Shown: in pieces, positions 1 through 8,313 of the stretch
Layout of the letters: every line of letters begins with the position of its first letter
How positions within the stretch are numbered: the stretch's first letter is position 1
Source of the DNA: an uncultured Porphyromonadaceae bacterium
Lineage (GTDB): Bacteria > Bacteroidota > Bacteroidia > Bacteroidales > Muribaculaceae
NCBI GenBank assembly: GCA_937892215.1
Contig: CALAVE010000029.1
Location: forward strand, 1 to 33,971
Length of the DNA: 33,971 bases
Direction: 5' to 3'
Notes under the pieces: model-generated
Database searches by the model: none
Told to the model about the DNA's origin: nothing
Seen by the model: the letters and a program-made list of their open reading frames with translations, nothing else
Translations under genes and position numbers: made by a program

Positions 1-188
1 AATTGCAATTCAAAATCATTGACTATTTAGTGAATATTTTGATGCGGTTGCCGTGCTGATTATTTCTCCATCCCCACATGGCCTTAAAATAATTTTGCAG
101 TCAATAGATCGGTGCTTTTCAGATTAAAAATTCAGCCATTTCAAATGAGTTTTTTATCCTGACCGGCTTATAACTCGGGATTTTTCAC

Positions 189-196
189 TAAATTTG
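189..196 (+). promoter_or_regulatory. Probable -7 promoter box for the phoH run
   Basis: TAAATTTG matches the Bacteroidetes TAnnTTTG -7 element and lies 46 bp before the phoH start codon. No clear TTG is seen about 20 bp upstream, so only half of the promoter is supported. The remaining bases 1-188 are AT-rich and hold no ORF or hairpin that I can support. Confidence 0.5.
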
Positions 197-242
197 TGGG
201 TACAATGGGCGAAATCGGTTTTTAGCCCGCAGTTATTAGAGA

Positions 243-1223
243 ATGAACGAACGGCATATCATTATCGACAGCGTGGACCCCGTAATCTTCTACGGCGTGA
301 ACAACAGCAACATACAACTCATCCGCAACCTCTTCCCCAAGTTGAGGATGGCCGCGCGCGGAAGCGTAATCACCGTCATTGGAGATGACCACGATACCGC
401 CGAGTTTGAAAAGAAAATCAAGGAGCTGGAAGAGTTCTGTTCCAAGTATAACATGCTCACCGAGGAGGTTATCATCGACATCATGAAGGGAACTCCGCCG
501 CCGGAACTCAAGGTGGACGGGGCCATCATCTATGGCGTGAACGGCAAACCCATCACCGCCCGCACCCCCAACCAGCAACTGCTGGTGAAAACGTTTGGCG
601 AGAACGACCTCACTTTCGCACTGGGACCCGCCGGCACGGGAAAAACCTACCTCGCCGTGGCCCTGGCCGTGCGCGCACTGAAAAACCGTGAGGCTCGCAA
701 GATTATCCTCTCCCGACCGGCCGTGGAAGCCGGCGAGAAACTGGGATTCCTGCCGGGCGACATGCGAGAGAAAATCGACCCCTACCTGCAGCCGCTCTAC
801 GACGCGCTGGAAGACATGATTCCACACGCCAAACTGCACGAATACATGGACAGCGACGTGATTCAGATTGCCCCGCTGGCATTCATGCGCGGACGCACTC
901 TGAACGACGCCATCATCGTCCTGGACGAGGCGCAGAACACCACCATACACCAAATTAAGATGTTTCTCACCCGTCTGGGAATGGGTTCCAAGATGATAGT
1001 AACAGGCGACATCACGCAAATCGACCTGCCACGAACCACCACCTCCGGACTGATTCACGCGCTGAAGGTGCTCCGCGGCGTGAAGGGCATCGGCACAGTG
1101 GAATTTGAGAAAAAAGACATCGTGCGACACGCGCTGGTTCAGCGCATAGTGGAGGCTTATGAGCGTCACGACGAGGAAGAGAAACGCACCAATTCAGCCC
1201 AGCAAGGCAGCCATGAAGATTGA
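243..1223 (+). CDS. phoH: PhoH family ATPase
   Basis: A cytoplasmic P-loop ATPase of the PhoH family (326 aa), a group related to RNA helicases and often linked to RNA metabolism and stress; the exact substrate is not settled. Walker A is GPAGTGKT at residues 128-135 and Walker B is IIVLDEAQ ending near residue 231. The N-terminal ~100 residues form the short domain typical of PhoH-like (PhoL) proteins, and the length is normal for the family. The ATG at 243 follows a -7 box at 189-196. The end overlaps the start of the downstream methyltransferase by 11 bp, so the two are probably co-transcribed and translationally coupled. Family assignment is firm; biological role is inference. Confidence 0.95.
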   Translation: MNERHIIIDSVDPVIFYGVNNSNIQLIRNLFPKLRMAARGSVITVIGDDHDTAEFEKKIKELEEFCSKYNMLTEEVIIDIMKGTPPPELKVDGAIIYGVNGKPITARTPNQQLLVKTFGENDLTFALGPAGTGKTYLAVALAVRALKNREARKIILSRPAVEAGEKLGFLPGDMREKIDPYLQPLYDALEDMIPHAKLHEYMDSDVIQIAPLAFMRGRTLNDAIIVLDEAQNTTIHQIKMFLTRLGMGSKMIVTGDITQIDLPRTTTSGLIHALKVLRGVKGIGTVEFEKKDIVRHALVQRIVEAYERHDEEEKRTNSAQQGSHED

Positions 1224-1950
1224 GCAGATAAAACCCTATAACGCCACCGGCACCAAGGCCGAGCAGGTGGAGCAGATGTTTAACTCCATCGCACCGGCCT
1301 ACGACTTCATGAACCGCGCCATGACGCTGGGCATCGACCGCTGGTGGCGCAAAGTGGCCGTCAGGAGGCTGAAAGCAGCACAACCCGAGCTCGTACTCGA
1401 CGTGGCCACCGGAACCGGCGACTTCGCCATCCAGGTGCTGCGCCACACCGGCGCCGCCCACGTCACGGGCATCGACCTCTCGGAGGGAATGTTGCAGGTG
1501 GCTCGCGAGAAGGTGAACAAGGCCGGACTGACCGACAAAATCACCTTCAGCCGTGGCGACTGCTTGGAACTGCCTTTCGCCGACAACTCCTTCGATGCCG
1601 TGACCGTAGCGTTCGGGGTGCGCAACTTCCAGGACATAGAGCGCGGCTACCGCGAGATGCTACGTGTGCTGCGACCCGGCGGACGGCTCTGCGTGCTGGA
1701 GCTCTCCACGCCGCAGAACCGCCTCGTCCGCTTCTTCTACGACATCTACACCATGCACGTAATCCCCTTCCTGGGCAGCCTCAAGTCGGGCGACCGAAGC
1801 GCCTATCGCTACCTGCCCCTGAGCATCGCCGCCGTGCCGCAGGGCGCTGAAATGTCCCGGATAATGACCCAGGCCGGATTCACCGACGCCACGGCCACCG
1901 GCCTAACTCTGGGTGTCTGCTCCCTCTATATCGCTAACAAACAACAGTAA
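1213..1950 (+). CDS. ubiE: Demethylmenaquinone methyltransferase (UbiE/MenG)
   Basis: SAM-dependent C-methyltransferase performing the last step of menaquinone synthesis, converting demethylmenaquinone to menaquinone. The 245-aa product has the family signature near its N-terminus (FNSIAPAYDFMNRAMTLGID, residues 23-42), the SAM-binding motif VLDVATGTGDFA at 61-72, and a conserved RVLRPGGRL strand. The frame is open 54 bp further upstream to an ATG at 1159, but that would lie deep inside phoH and adds 18 residues the family lacks, so the ATG at 1213 is preferred. It overlaps the phoH end by 11 bp, and its TAA shares its final A with the next gene's possible ATG, indicating a tight operon. Confidence 0.95.
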   Translation: MKIEQIKPYNATGTKAEQVEQMFNSIAPAYDFMNRAMTLGIDRWWRKVAVRRLKAAQPELVLDVATGTGDFAIQVLRHTGAAHVTGIDLSEGMLQVAREKVNKAGLTDKITFSRGDCLELPFADNSFDAVTVAFGVRNFQDIERGYREMLRVLRPGGRLCVLELSTPQNRLVRFFYDIYTMHVIPFLGSLKSGDRSAYRYLPLSIAAVPQGAEMSRIMTQAGFTDATATGLTLGVCSLYIANKQQ

Positions 1951-3095
1951 TGAAACAATATCACATCATGAAAAAAATCATCTTTCTCGGTCTGGCAATC
2001 ATCATGCTGCAAGCCTGCACGGGCCGAAGCGACAAAGTGCTGAACACAAGCAAACTGCAAACGCTCCTCGACTCCGTAATGGAGCGCAACTACACCGAGA
2101 GCGAACCGGGTGCCGTGCTGCTCATCGCACTCGACGGAAACGTGGTCTATAGCGGAGCTCGCGGAGTGGCCGACATGGAGACGCAGCAGCCCATCGACAA
2201 AAACACCAACTTCAACATCGCTTCCATCTCCAAGCAGTTCACAGCCGTTGCCATCCTGCAACTGCAGGAGAAAGGCCTGCTCAGCATCGACCACGATGTG
2301 GCCCGCTATTTCCCTGAGTTTAAGGGCAAAATGTGGAAAAAGGTGAAACTGCGCCACCTCATGAGTCAGAGCAGCGGCGTGCCAGATGCCAGGCCGCGCC
2401 ACGACCGAGACTGGATGATTCACGCCACCGACGACCAGAGCATGGAATACATGACTCTGCTCGACAGCCTCAAGTTTGAGCCGGGCACGGCCTACGACTA
2501 CGTGAACCCCACGTTTGTGCTGCTTTCTCGCATCGTGGAGAAAGTGAGCGGCGAGGAATTTGAGCAGTATATGCAGAACCATGTGTTCGGCCCGGCCCAG
2601 ATGGACAACGTGCGCTACTTCGGCCCCGATAAGGACATTCCGCTCATGGCGCACGCCTACGTGGACGACCCCGACCGCCAGTGGCACGAGGTTGACTACG
2701 GGGAGGAGACGTTCTTCGCCACCCGAGGCGACGGCGGCATCTACACCTCGGCCGACAACATGCTCCGCTGGGAGAATGCGCTACGCACAGGCAAGGTGCT
2801 CAGCGACAGCACTCTGCAACTGGCCTACACGCCGCAAGTGACCGTCACCGGCAGCAAGTGGAGCGACTATCAGAACCGCGAAAACACGTCCTACGGTTTC
2901 GGTTGGTTCATCGACACTACCGACCCCGACAACCCAAAAGTCTATCACACAGGTGATAACGGCGGTTTTCAGGCCTACGTGGCCAAGTACCCCACCCGTG
3001 GCCTGGTGGTAATCATGCTCGAGAACCGCAACGACCACTCTCGCTGGCTGATGCAGACCGAGATAGAGCGCATAATCCTCTCCTGCTACGAGTAA
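1950..3095 (+). CDS. Serine hydrolase lipoprotein, class C beta-lactamase fold
   Basis: A 381-aa member of the beta-lactamase/DD-peptidase/esterase superfamily (Pfam Beta-lactamase type). The SxxK motif is S92-I-S-K95, the Tyr motif Y184-V-N186 and the third motif H333-T-G335, all in the expected order. The N-terminus is a lipoprotein signal with lipobox ending MLQAC at Cys23, so the protein is probably anchored to a membrane facing the periplasm or surface. Two starts are possible: ATG at 1950, overlapping the ubiE stop, and ATG at 1968, which gives a more typical signal (MKKIIFLG). Substrate cannot be told; D-amino peptides or esters are as likely as beta-lactams, and resistance should not be assumed. 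Confidence 0.9.
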   Translation: MKQYHIMKKIIFLGLAIIMLQACTGRSDKVLNTSKLQTLLDSVMERNYTESEPGAVLLIALDGNVVYSGARGVADMETQQPIDKNTNFNIASISKQFTAVAILQLQEKGLLSIDHDVARYFPEFKGKMWKKVKLRHLMSQSSGVPDARPRHDRDWMIHATDDQSMEYMTLLDSLKFEPGTAYDYVNPTFVLLSRIVEKVSGEEFEQYMQNHVFGPAQMDNVRYFGPDKDIPLMAHAYVDDPDRQWHEVDYGEETFFATRGDGGIYTSADNMLRWENALRTGKVLSDSTLQLAYTPQVTVTGSKWSDYQNRENTSYGFGWFIDTTDPDNPKVYHTGDNGGFQAYVAKYPTRGLVVIMLENRNDHSRWLMQTEIERIILSCYE

Positions 3096-3125
3096 TCGCT
3101 GCAATCGGCTGAAAAAGAGGGACTG

Positions 3126-3617
3126 ATGAGAGACTTTGCGGCGATAGACTTTGAGACAGCCAACAACGAGCGGTCATCGGTCTGCTCGGTGGGCGTGGTG
3201 GTGGTGCGCGACGGCCGGATTACCGACACTTTCTACTCCCTAATCCAGCCTGAACCAAACTATTACAACTACTGGTGCAGCCGCGTCCACGGCCTGTGCC
3301 GCGAGGACACCGACCACGCGCCGCTGTTCCCCGAAGTCTGGGCGCGGATTGAGCCGCTCATCCAGGGACTGCCGCTGGTGGCCCACAACAAGCCCTTCGA
3401 CGAGGGCTGCCTCCGCGCTGTGTTCCGCACCTATCGGATGGACTACCCCGACTACGAGTTCCACGACACCCTGCGTGCGGCGCGCCGCGCCTTCCCCCGC
3501 ATGGAGAGCCACCAACTGCAGGACGTGGCCGCCGCGTGCGGATTCCGCATGGGGCATCACCACCACGCCCTGGCCGATGCCGAGGCCTGCGCCCGGATAG
3601 CCCTCGAAATCCTGTAA
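3126..3617 (+). CDS. DEDDh 3'-5' exonuclease, DnaQ-like
   Basis: A stand-alone 163-aa exonuclease domain of the DNA polymerase III epsilon/RNase T superfamily. The acidic residues are visible: D8 and E10 (AIDFETAN), D92 (NKPFDEGCL), and the HxAxxD motif H146-D151 near the C-terminus. There is no polymerase-binding tail or extra domain, so this is probably a housekeeping or repair nuclease rather than the replicative proofreading subunit. It starts 30 bp after the serine hydrolase and may be the last gene of the run that begins with phoH. The four-His stretch at 144-147 is a natural part of the active-site loop. Confidence 0.9.
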   Translation: MRDFAAIDFETANNERSSVCSVGVVVVRDGRITDTFYSLIQPEPNYYNYWCSRVHGLCREDTDHAPLFPEVWARIEPLIQGLPLVAHNKPFDEGCLRAVFRTYRMDYPDYEFHDTLRAARRAFPRMESHQLQDVAAACGFRMGHHHHALADAEACARIALEIL

Positions 3618-3665
3618 AAAACCCCGACCGCGACGGCCCACTAACCCCAAAAAAAATTTCGCCTT

Positions 3666-3866
3666 ATGATAGCAATAGTCTGCATTTCAATTCTTGCCGT
3701 GCTGTTAGCGGCTGTGATTCAAGTTGTTGTCCGCAGGGATTACGCTTCGGCGGCGGTGGCCGTGGTTGCTGTGGCCTACTGCGCCGTGTGTGCCGCCGGG
3801 CTGGCCCGATATGCGGGCCTTCTGCCCGGAGTTGACAGCGTGCTGACCGTCAGGGCAATGGAATAA
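3666..3866 (+). CDS. Small two-helix membrane protein, unknown
   Basis: A 66-aa hydrophobic protein with two predicted membrane helices, about residues 2-22 and 29-51, separated by a short basic turn (RRDY). It ends in TAA immediately before the ATG of the next ORF (no spacing), which argues for coupled translation. The neighbour also begins with a hydrophobic segment, so the two may be parts of one small membrane module that was later damaged by an insertion sequence. I do not recognise a family. The ORF is short, and the main support is the hydrophobicity pattern and the coupling. Confidence 0.6.
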   Translation: MIAIVCISILAVLLAAVIQVVVRRDYASAAVAVVAVAYCAVCAAGLARYAGLLPGVDSVLTVRAME

Positions 3867-4883
3867 ATGGAAACCTACCTGCAGAAGTGGGAGATGCTGG
3901 CTATCAGTGCCCTTTTCGTGGCACTTAACGTGTTCGTAGCCAGCAGCATTTGGTGGCACATGCGCCTGAAATATTTCATTGCGGCCATTGTTGGCGGCTT
4001 TCTGCTGACGGGGTGCCTGATATCGGCCGTAACAAGTTATTCGCCGCTGATAACGCTCTTTGGCACGTGCTACGCGTTCATGGCCGCGGTGGGATACGCG
4101 CTGGGGCTGACTGATTTTGTCGTTGTTGCTGATGCCGGGCTACTTTCTCGCAAGAACATCGACCTGCTAAAGGCCGCAGGATACAAATTCATTCTTGCCG
4201 GTCGCATCAAGAAAGAGAGCAAAAGCGTGTGCGATTGGGTACTCGGACTTCCGAAAGACCCGAATGAGCTGCACGAGACAACAATCAACGGCGATGAGCG
4301 CTACATTGTGAGCTATTCACCGTCACGCGCCAAGAAAGATGCGCACAACCGCGAGAAAGGCATTGCTCGGTTGCGCAAGGCATATGCGTCAGGGAAAATC
4401 AACAAGAAAAACATCAACCAGCGCGGCTACAACAAGTTCCTGGTGGTGGAAAATGATGTGTTTGTCAGCATCGATGAGCAGAAAATCGCAGATGATGCCC
4501 GATGGGATGGCCTGAAGAGCTACGTTACAAACACCGACCTTGATCCGGGGGCCGTCATTGAGCGGTACCACGAACTCTGGGGCGTAGAACGAGCCTTCAG
4601 AGTAGTCAAAGGGCAGTTGGAGACGCGACAGATATTCCACTTCACTGAGCGCCGTATCGAAGCCCACATCTGCATATGCTTCATGGCCTACAAAGTCTAC
4701 AAGGAACTTGAGCGGTTACTCAAAACACTAAACATCGATTTAAGCGTCGACAAGGCGATGGACATCGCCAAGACCATCTCAACGGTCACATTCTCCCTAA
4801 ACGATGGTGCTATGGTAGCTCAAACCATGCTCACCACCCCAAAGCAGCGTTTGTTAGCCCCGCTATTGCCAAACAACAACTGA
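3867..4883 (+). pseudogene. Chimera: membrane-protein N-terminus fused to a truncated IS1634-type transposase
   Basis: The ORF (338 aa) joins two unrelated parts in frame. Residues 1 to about 80 form three hydrophobic helices, similar in character to the gene just before it. From about residue 81 (near base 4107) the sequence is the C-terminal two thirds of an IS4-superfamily, IS1634-type transposase: VVVADAG carries the second catalytic Asp (D89), and the ERYHELWGVERAFR block carries the final Glu (probably E241) with K248 after it. The first catalytic Asp and the DNA-binding N-terminus are absent, so transposition activity is not expected. The original C-terminus of the membrane protein is also lost. 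Whether the fusion is expressed is unknown; the open frame with no stop across the joint is notable. Confidence 0.75.
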
Positions 4884-4912
4884 TTTGGGTGTCCCATTGT
4901 CGAAGTCAGGAG
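4107..4912 (+). mobile_element. IS1634-type insertion sequence remnant
   Basis: Only the right part of the element is present: the transposase C-terminus (4107-4883) and a short tail. The segment at about 4888-4912 (GGTGTCCCATTGTCGAAGTC and a few more bases) is a plausible terminal inverted repeat, but the left end is missing so it cannot be matched within the window. The left boundary is inferred from the switch from hydrophobic to transposase-like sequence; the right boundary is approximate. Confidence 0.55.
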
Positions 4913-4957
4913 GATGCCACCATCGGCTAACCGGCCCATCCCTCGCACGAAATAAGA

Positions 4958-4999
4958 ATTTGCACAGACGCAAGGTAATTCCCTGCTATCTGTGCAAAT
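4958..4999. terminator. Inverted repeat between convergent genes
   Basis: ATTTGCACAGA (4958-4968) and TCTGTGCAAAT (4989-4999) are perfect 11-bp inverted repeats; the 20-nt loop has further partial pairing (GCAAGG with CCCTGC). It lies between the end of the transposase remnant (plus) and the end of the GH106 gene (minus, stop at 5028) and probably acts as a bidirectional terminator, although neither side has a long T-run. Confidence 0.5.
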
Positions 5000-5027
5000 C
5001 ATTTTGTGCCCCATATGGTTTGGGTGG

Positions 5028-8000
5028 TTATTTCTCCTGGAGGATGCGGACCGGCCCCTTGAGGCCTGATGGCTGCAGCGGGTCGGTGGTCTTGTGCTGG
5101 ATGCGGGTAATGTTGAGTTTCTTGTTGTCGGGATAGACAAGGTCGCCTATCTCGCGGTTCATAAAGTTGTTAGCCACGTCAATCTCGATATTGTTTATGC
5201 CCTTGCGCACAGCCTCGGTGATGTCGATGGTGTAGGGGGCAATCCACGCTCCGCCCACCGGCACTCCGTTGACCTTAACTTCGCAGATGTTGTCCACCTC
5301 GCCCAGGTCCAGCACCACGCGTTTTCCCTTGGCCGGCTTCTTCACCTTCACCGCCGTGGTGTAGATTCCGTGTCCGCTAAAGTATTTCAGTTCGGGGTCG
5401 GAGAGCGCGGTCCAGTCGGTGAGCTGTTCCATCACCAGGTCCCTGTTGTCGCCGTAGTTGCTGCGGAACGCCACGTTCCATGTCCCGCCGGCTGTGCCTA
5501 TCTCCTTGAATTCAGGATAGTTGCTGCCTTTCTTCACTCCGGCGGCGGCATCGCTCCTGAACACAATGAATGTGCTGCCCTGTGCTGTGAGTTTCAGCGG
5601 AATGCGGCAGTTGGCACCCGCCTGCGAGAAATCAGGCAGAATCCTCTTGTCGCCGGTAATCGGGTCCCATAATTCAGGCTGGCGTCCGGCCATGCCGCGG
5701 AACTCGGCTGTGAAGTCGTGTGCCTCCTTAGCCTGGTTCGACAAGAAATACACGTCCTGTCCTTCTCCGGCGTAGTGGCAGAAGATGATGTCACCGCTCT
5801 TGCCTACGTTGTCGCTGACCACACTGAAGTCGGCACCGTTATTGGTCTGCCCCAGAAGCAAGTGTGCATCTATCGCCTCGTCAATTCCCATGCCCTTGAG
5901 GAAATATCCGGTGCCCACTCGCCTTGAGAACGAGGCGTCGTTCCCGAATCCCCACAGTTCATCGGCCATCTGCGCCACCTGCGCGTCGCATTGCGGCCAG
6001 TTCTGGAGGCTGGGCGAAGTGGCGGGCTTCTCGCCGGCTGTGAGCACCACCGCACCTTGTTCCACCAGTGCCTTGATGGCTCGGAGCGTTTCGGGGCGGT
6101 AGGTCTTGCACGGCGGGAGAACCAGCAGTTTGTATCGGTTGCCGTAGGGCAGGGTGATTTCGTGCTTGTCGTTGACCGAAGCGTTGTTGATGAGCACGTC
6201 GGCGTTGATGTAGTCGAACTGCCGTCCTTGCGGCATTGCGGGCTCGGTGATGCCTGTCATCACCGGAGTGTCGTCGCCGATGAAATAGGCCACGTCGGCC
6301 ACGTAGGTGCCCTGCTGAAGCAAGTAGTTGCAACGCTTCAGGTAGTCGCTGAACAGGTGCATCTGGTTGTACCAGGTATTCTTGCGGTTAAATTCGGTGC
6401 TGAACCAGGGAATCATTCCTGGAATGGCATCTTCGCTTGCCTGCGACACGTAGAGGTGCAGCAGCGTGTTGTTGATGCCCTCGGTGAAGAAGTAGTCGCC
6501 GCGGGCCTTCATGTCGCGCGGACTGAAGATGAACTCCTTGCCGCCGTAGGTGAACGATTCGCTCGACACCTTGTCCTTGCCGTAGATGTGCGCGGTGCTG
6601 GTGGCGGCTCGGTTCTCAATGTCGCCCAGCGTGCCTGTGGTCCAAAACTCTCCGGCCACCTCGCTCGCCTTGCTGCCGTACTGCAGGAACTCGCCGGGGA
6701 ATCCCCAGTGACCGTAAGGCTCAAGCCACATGTGCTTTCCGTCTTGCTGCGCTATGCGTTCCATCTCGCCAATGTTGTCTTCGGCCAGGCGGTCGGCAAT
6801 CATGCGTCGCAGGTCCCAGAGGAAGCGGTCGCTCCGCTCATTGCTTCCCACCACTATTCCGGCGTAGGTGAGCAGGTAGGGTGTGGGGTCATATCCGTAG
6901 CGGTTAGTAAAATATTCAAAGAAGTCGTCGCCGAAGTTCTGCGTGGCCATCTCGTAACTGTCGCACACCACCACCTTCCATGTGGCGCGGTCCTCCGGCG
7001 GGATGCGGCGCATCACCTCGCCCATGTAGGCGTCGTAGTGAGCCTTGAGCGACTCGTGGTTCCAGCGGTCCACCTCAGGTCCGCGCCCCGAGCCTTCAAA
7101 CGTGGGGTCGCACAAGATGTTGGTTGGTGCCATGTATGAGCGAATGATGGTCCAGTTGCCTGCCGGAGCCTGCCATTTGAGTTTGTGGTCTTCGGTGAGG
7201 AATCCGGTTAAGTCTATTATATCGTTTTCATTCACCACTTCGTTGGCGGTGTAGTTGTTTTCAATGTCCCACTTATATTCGGTCCACTGCGGAGCCGGAG
7301 TCTCGTGCATACGCGCCAGAATCTTCTCCAGATAGCGCGAAATCACTGGCTCGTCGCTCAGTTCCACGCCCGGAATCGTGGGGTTGCCTTCCACATTGCT
7401 GAACTCCACCTGGAATTCCTTGCCCTTTACGTCGGCTATGCCTTCGGCCACGGGCGACGTCATGTCGTATCCTGTGTGGAAGGTCATGTTGGGCCTGTAG
7501 ATGCGGAAACTCTTCAGGTCTTGCCACTGTTCGCCGTTTTTCACGCGCACGGTCACATTGGCGATGAACGGCCCTGCGTTATACACCTTCACCGAGCGCA
7601 GGGTCATCTCATCGTCGGCGGTGAGGTTGATTACGCGGTTCTGGCTAAGGTTAGTCTCTCCGCTTGCAACACTGTTCTCGCCGAACTTTCGCGGGAATGC
7701 CAGCACACGCACGTTGCTCAGGAAATTGTCGGGCTTCAGAAATTCGGTCTCAACGGTTTCGCCGTGACTGGTGATGTCCACTCGCTGCGAAGCCAGGTAG
7801 CGCATACTCTGCTCAGGTTTCACCCACGGGCCGCCCATGTGGCTCCAGCCGGGGCCGTTGAACAGCCCTATCTCAATGCCCAGTTCTGAGGCGGTCTTGA
7901 GAGCGGTGTGCATAATTTTCCACCAACGGTCGGAATAGAACTTCACGTCGCCGCGTGGCACGTTGTCCACCCCCTGATGCCCTATGAAGGCGCGGTTAAT

Positions 8001-8201
8001 GCCCTGTTCCTTCATAGTCTTTAGGTCGTTGACAACGCCTTCTTCGGTAACGTTGTCGGAAATCCAGTACCAGTAGCACGAAAGTTGGCGCTCCTGAGGT
8101 GCCTTGAAAGTGTCGGCATTCAGTTCGTTACTCGCTGAACTTGTGAGGTGCAGACCCATACAGGCCAGCAACAGCAATAAAAGTCTTGGAAAAGTTTTCA
8201 T
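5028..8201 (-). CDS. Secreted GH106-type alpha-L-rhamnosidase
   Basis: A 1057-aa secreted glycoside hydrolase that I recognise as family 106, whose known members remove alpha-L-rhamnose from plant glycans such as rhamnogalacturonan. The N-terminal signal (residues 1-24) could be cut after SSAS or could be a lipoprotein signal (LLAC at Cys14). The conserved opening block CYWYWISDN is at 42-50, followed by TMKEQGINRAFIGHQG. The C-terminal ~100 residues form a GH2-like beta-sandwich (KVNGVPVGGAWIAPYTIDIT). Length is normal for the family. It stands alone, with no SusC/SusD pair, sulfatase or partner hydrolase next to it, and has its own promoter (8244-8274). Exact linkage specificity cannot be read from sequence. 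Confidence 0.88.
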   Translation of the reverse strand: MKTFPRLLLLLLACMGLHLTSSASNELNADTFKAPQERQLSCYWYWISDNVTEEGVVNDLKTMKEQGINRAFIGHQGVDNVPRGDVKFYSDRWWKIMHTALKTASELGIEIGLFNGPGWSHMGGPWVKPEQSMRYLASQRVDITSHGETVETEFLKPDNFLSNVRVLAFPRKFGENSVASGETNLSQNRVINLTADDEMTLRSVKVYNAGPFIANVTVRVKNGEQWQDLKSFRIYRPNMTFHTGYDMTSPVAEGIADVKGKEFQVEFSNVEGNPTIPGVELSDEPVISRYLEKILARMHETPAPQWTEYKWDIENNYTANEVVNENDIIDLTGFLTEDHKLKWQAPAGNWTIIRSYMAPTNILCDPTFEGSGRGPEVDRWNHESLKAHYDAYMGEVMRRIPPEDRATWKVVVCDSYEMATQNFGDDFFEYFTNRYGYDPTPYLLTYAGIVVGSNERSDRFLWDLRRMIADRLAEDNIGEMERIAQQDGKHMWLEPYGHWGFPGEFLQYGSKASEVAGEFWTTGTLGDIENRAATSTAHIYGKDKVSSESFTYGGKEFIFSPRDMKARGDYFFTEGINNTLLHLYVSQASEDAIPGMIPWFSTEFNRKNTWYNQMHLFSDYLKRCNYLLQQGTYVADVAYFIGDDTPVMTGITEPAMPQGRQFDYINADVLINNASVNDKHEITLPYGNRYKLLVLPPCKTYRPETLRAIKALVEQGAVVLTAGEKPATSPSLQNWPQCDAQVAQMADELWGFGNDASFSRRVGTGYFLKGMGIDEAIDAHLLLGQTNNGADFSVVSDNVGKSGDIIFCHYAGEGQDVYFLSNQAKEAHDFTAEFRGMAGRQPELWDPITGDKRILPDFSQAGANCRIPLKLTAQGSTFIVFRSDAAAGVKKGSNYPEFKEIGTAGGTWNVAFRSNYGDNRDLVMEQLTDWTALSDPELKYFSGHGIYTTAVKVKKPAKGKRVVLDLGEVDNICEVKVNGVPVGGAWIAPYTIDITEAVRKGINNIEIDVANNFMNREIGDLVYPDNKKLNITRIQHKTTDPLQPSGLKGPVRILQEK

Positions 8202-8243
8202 ATTTTGTTATCGTTTTTTAGTTCTAAGCCTAAATTCCGATAG

Positions 8244-8274
8244 CAAATTTATGAAATAAGAATGATATTTGCAA
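8244..8274 (-). promoter_or_regulatory. Bacteroidetes-type promoter for the GH106 gene
   Basis: On the minus strand the -7 box TAAATTTG (8251-8244) is preceded by TTG (8274-8272) at 20 bp spacing, a good match to the TTG-N19/21-TAnnTTTG consensus. Transcription should begin near 8237, leaving a leader of about 36 nt with an A-rich stretch instead of a Shine-Dalgarno, as is usual in this phylum. Confidence 0.7.
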
Positions 8275-8313
8275 TAGTGTGATGATTTGGCACTATTTGT
8301 GCCTGGCACGGTT

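Noticed and set aside
222..1169. 315-aa minus-strand ORF opposite phoH
   Set aside because: Pure antisense shadow: His/Val-rich composition without motifs, while phoH in the other strand has complete Walker motifs.
1950..3095. Beta-lactam resistance gene
   Set aside because: The fold motifs are shared with esterases and peptidases, and the housekeeping context gives no support for resistance.
5991..7139. 382-aa plus-strand ORF opposite the GH106 gene
   Set aside because: Antisense shadow of a GC-rich gene; Val/His-rich with no domain pattern.
8289..8303. GGCAC-TATTT-GTGCC hairpin after the LolC/E-like gene
   Set aside because: Only a 5-bp stem and no T-run; too weak to call a terminator.
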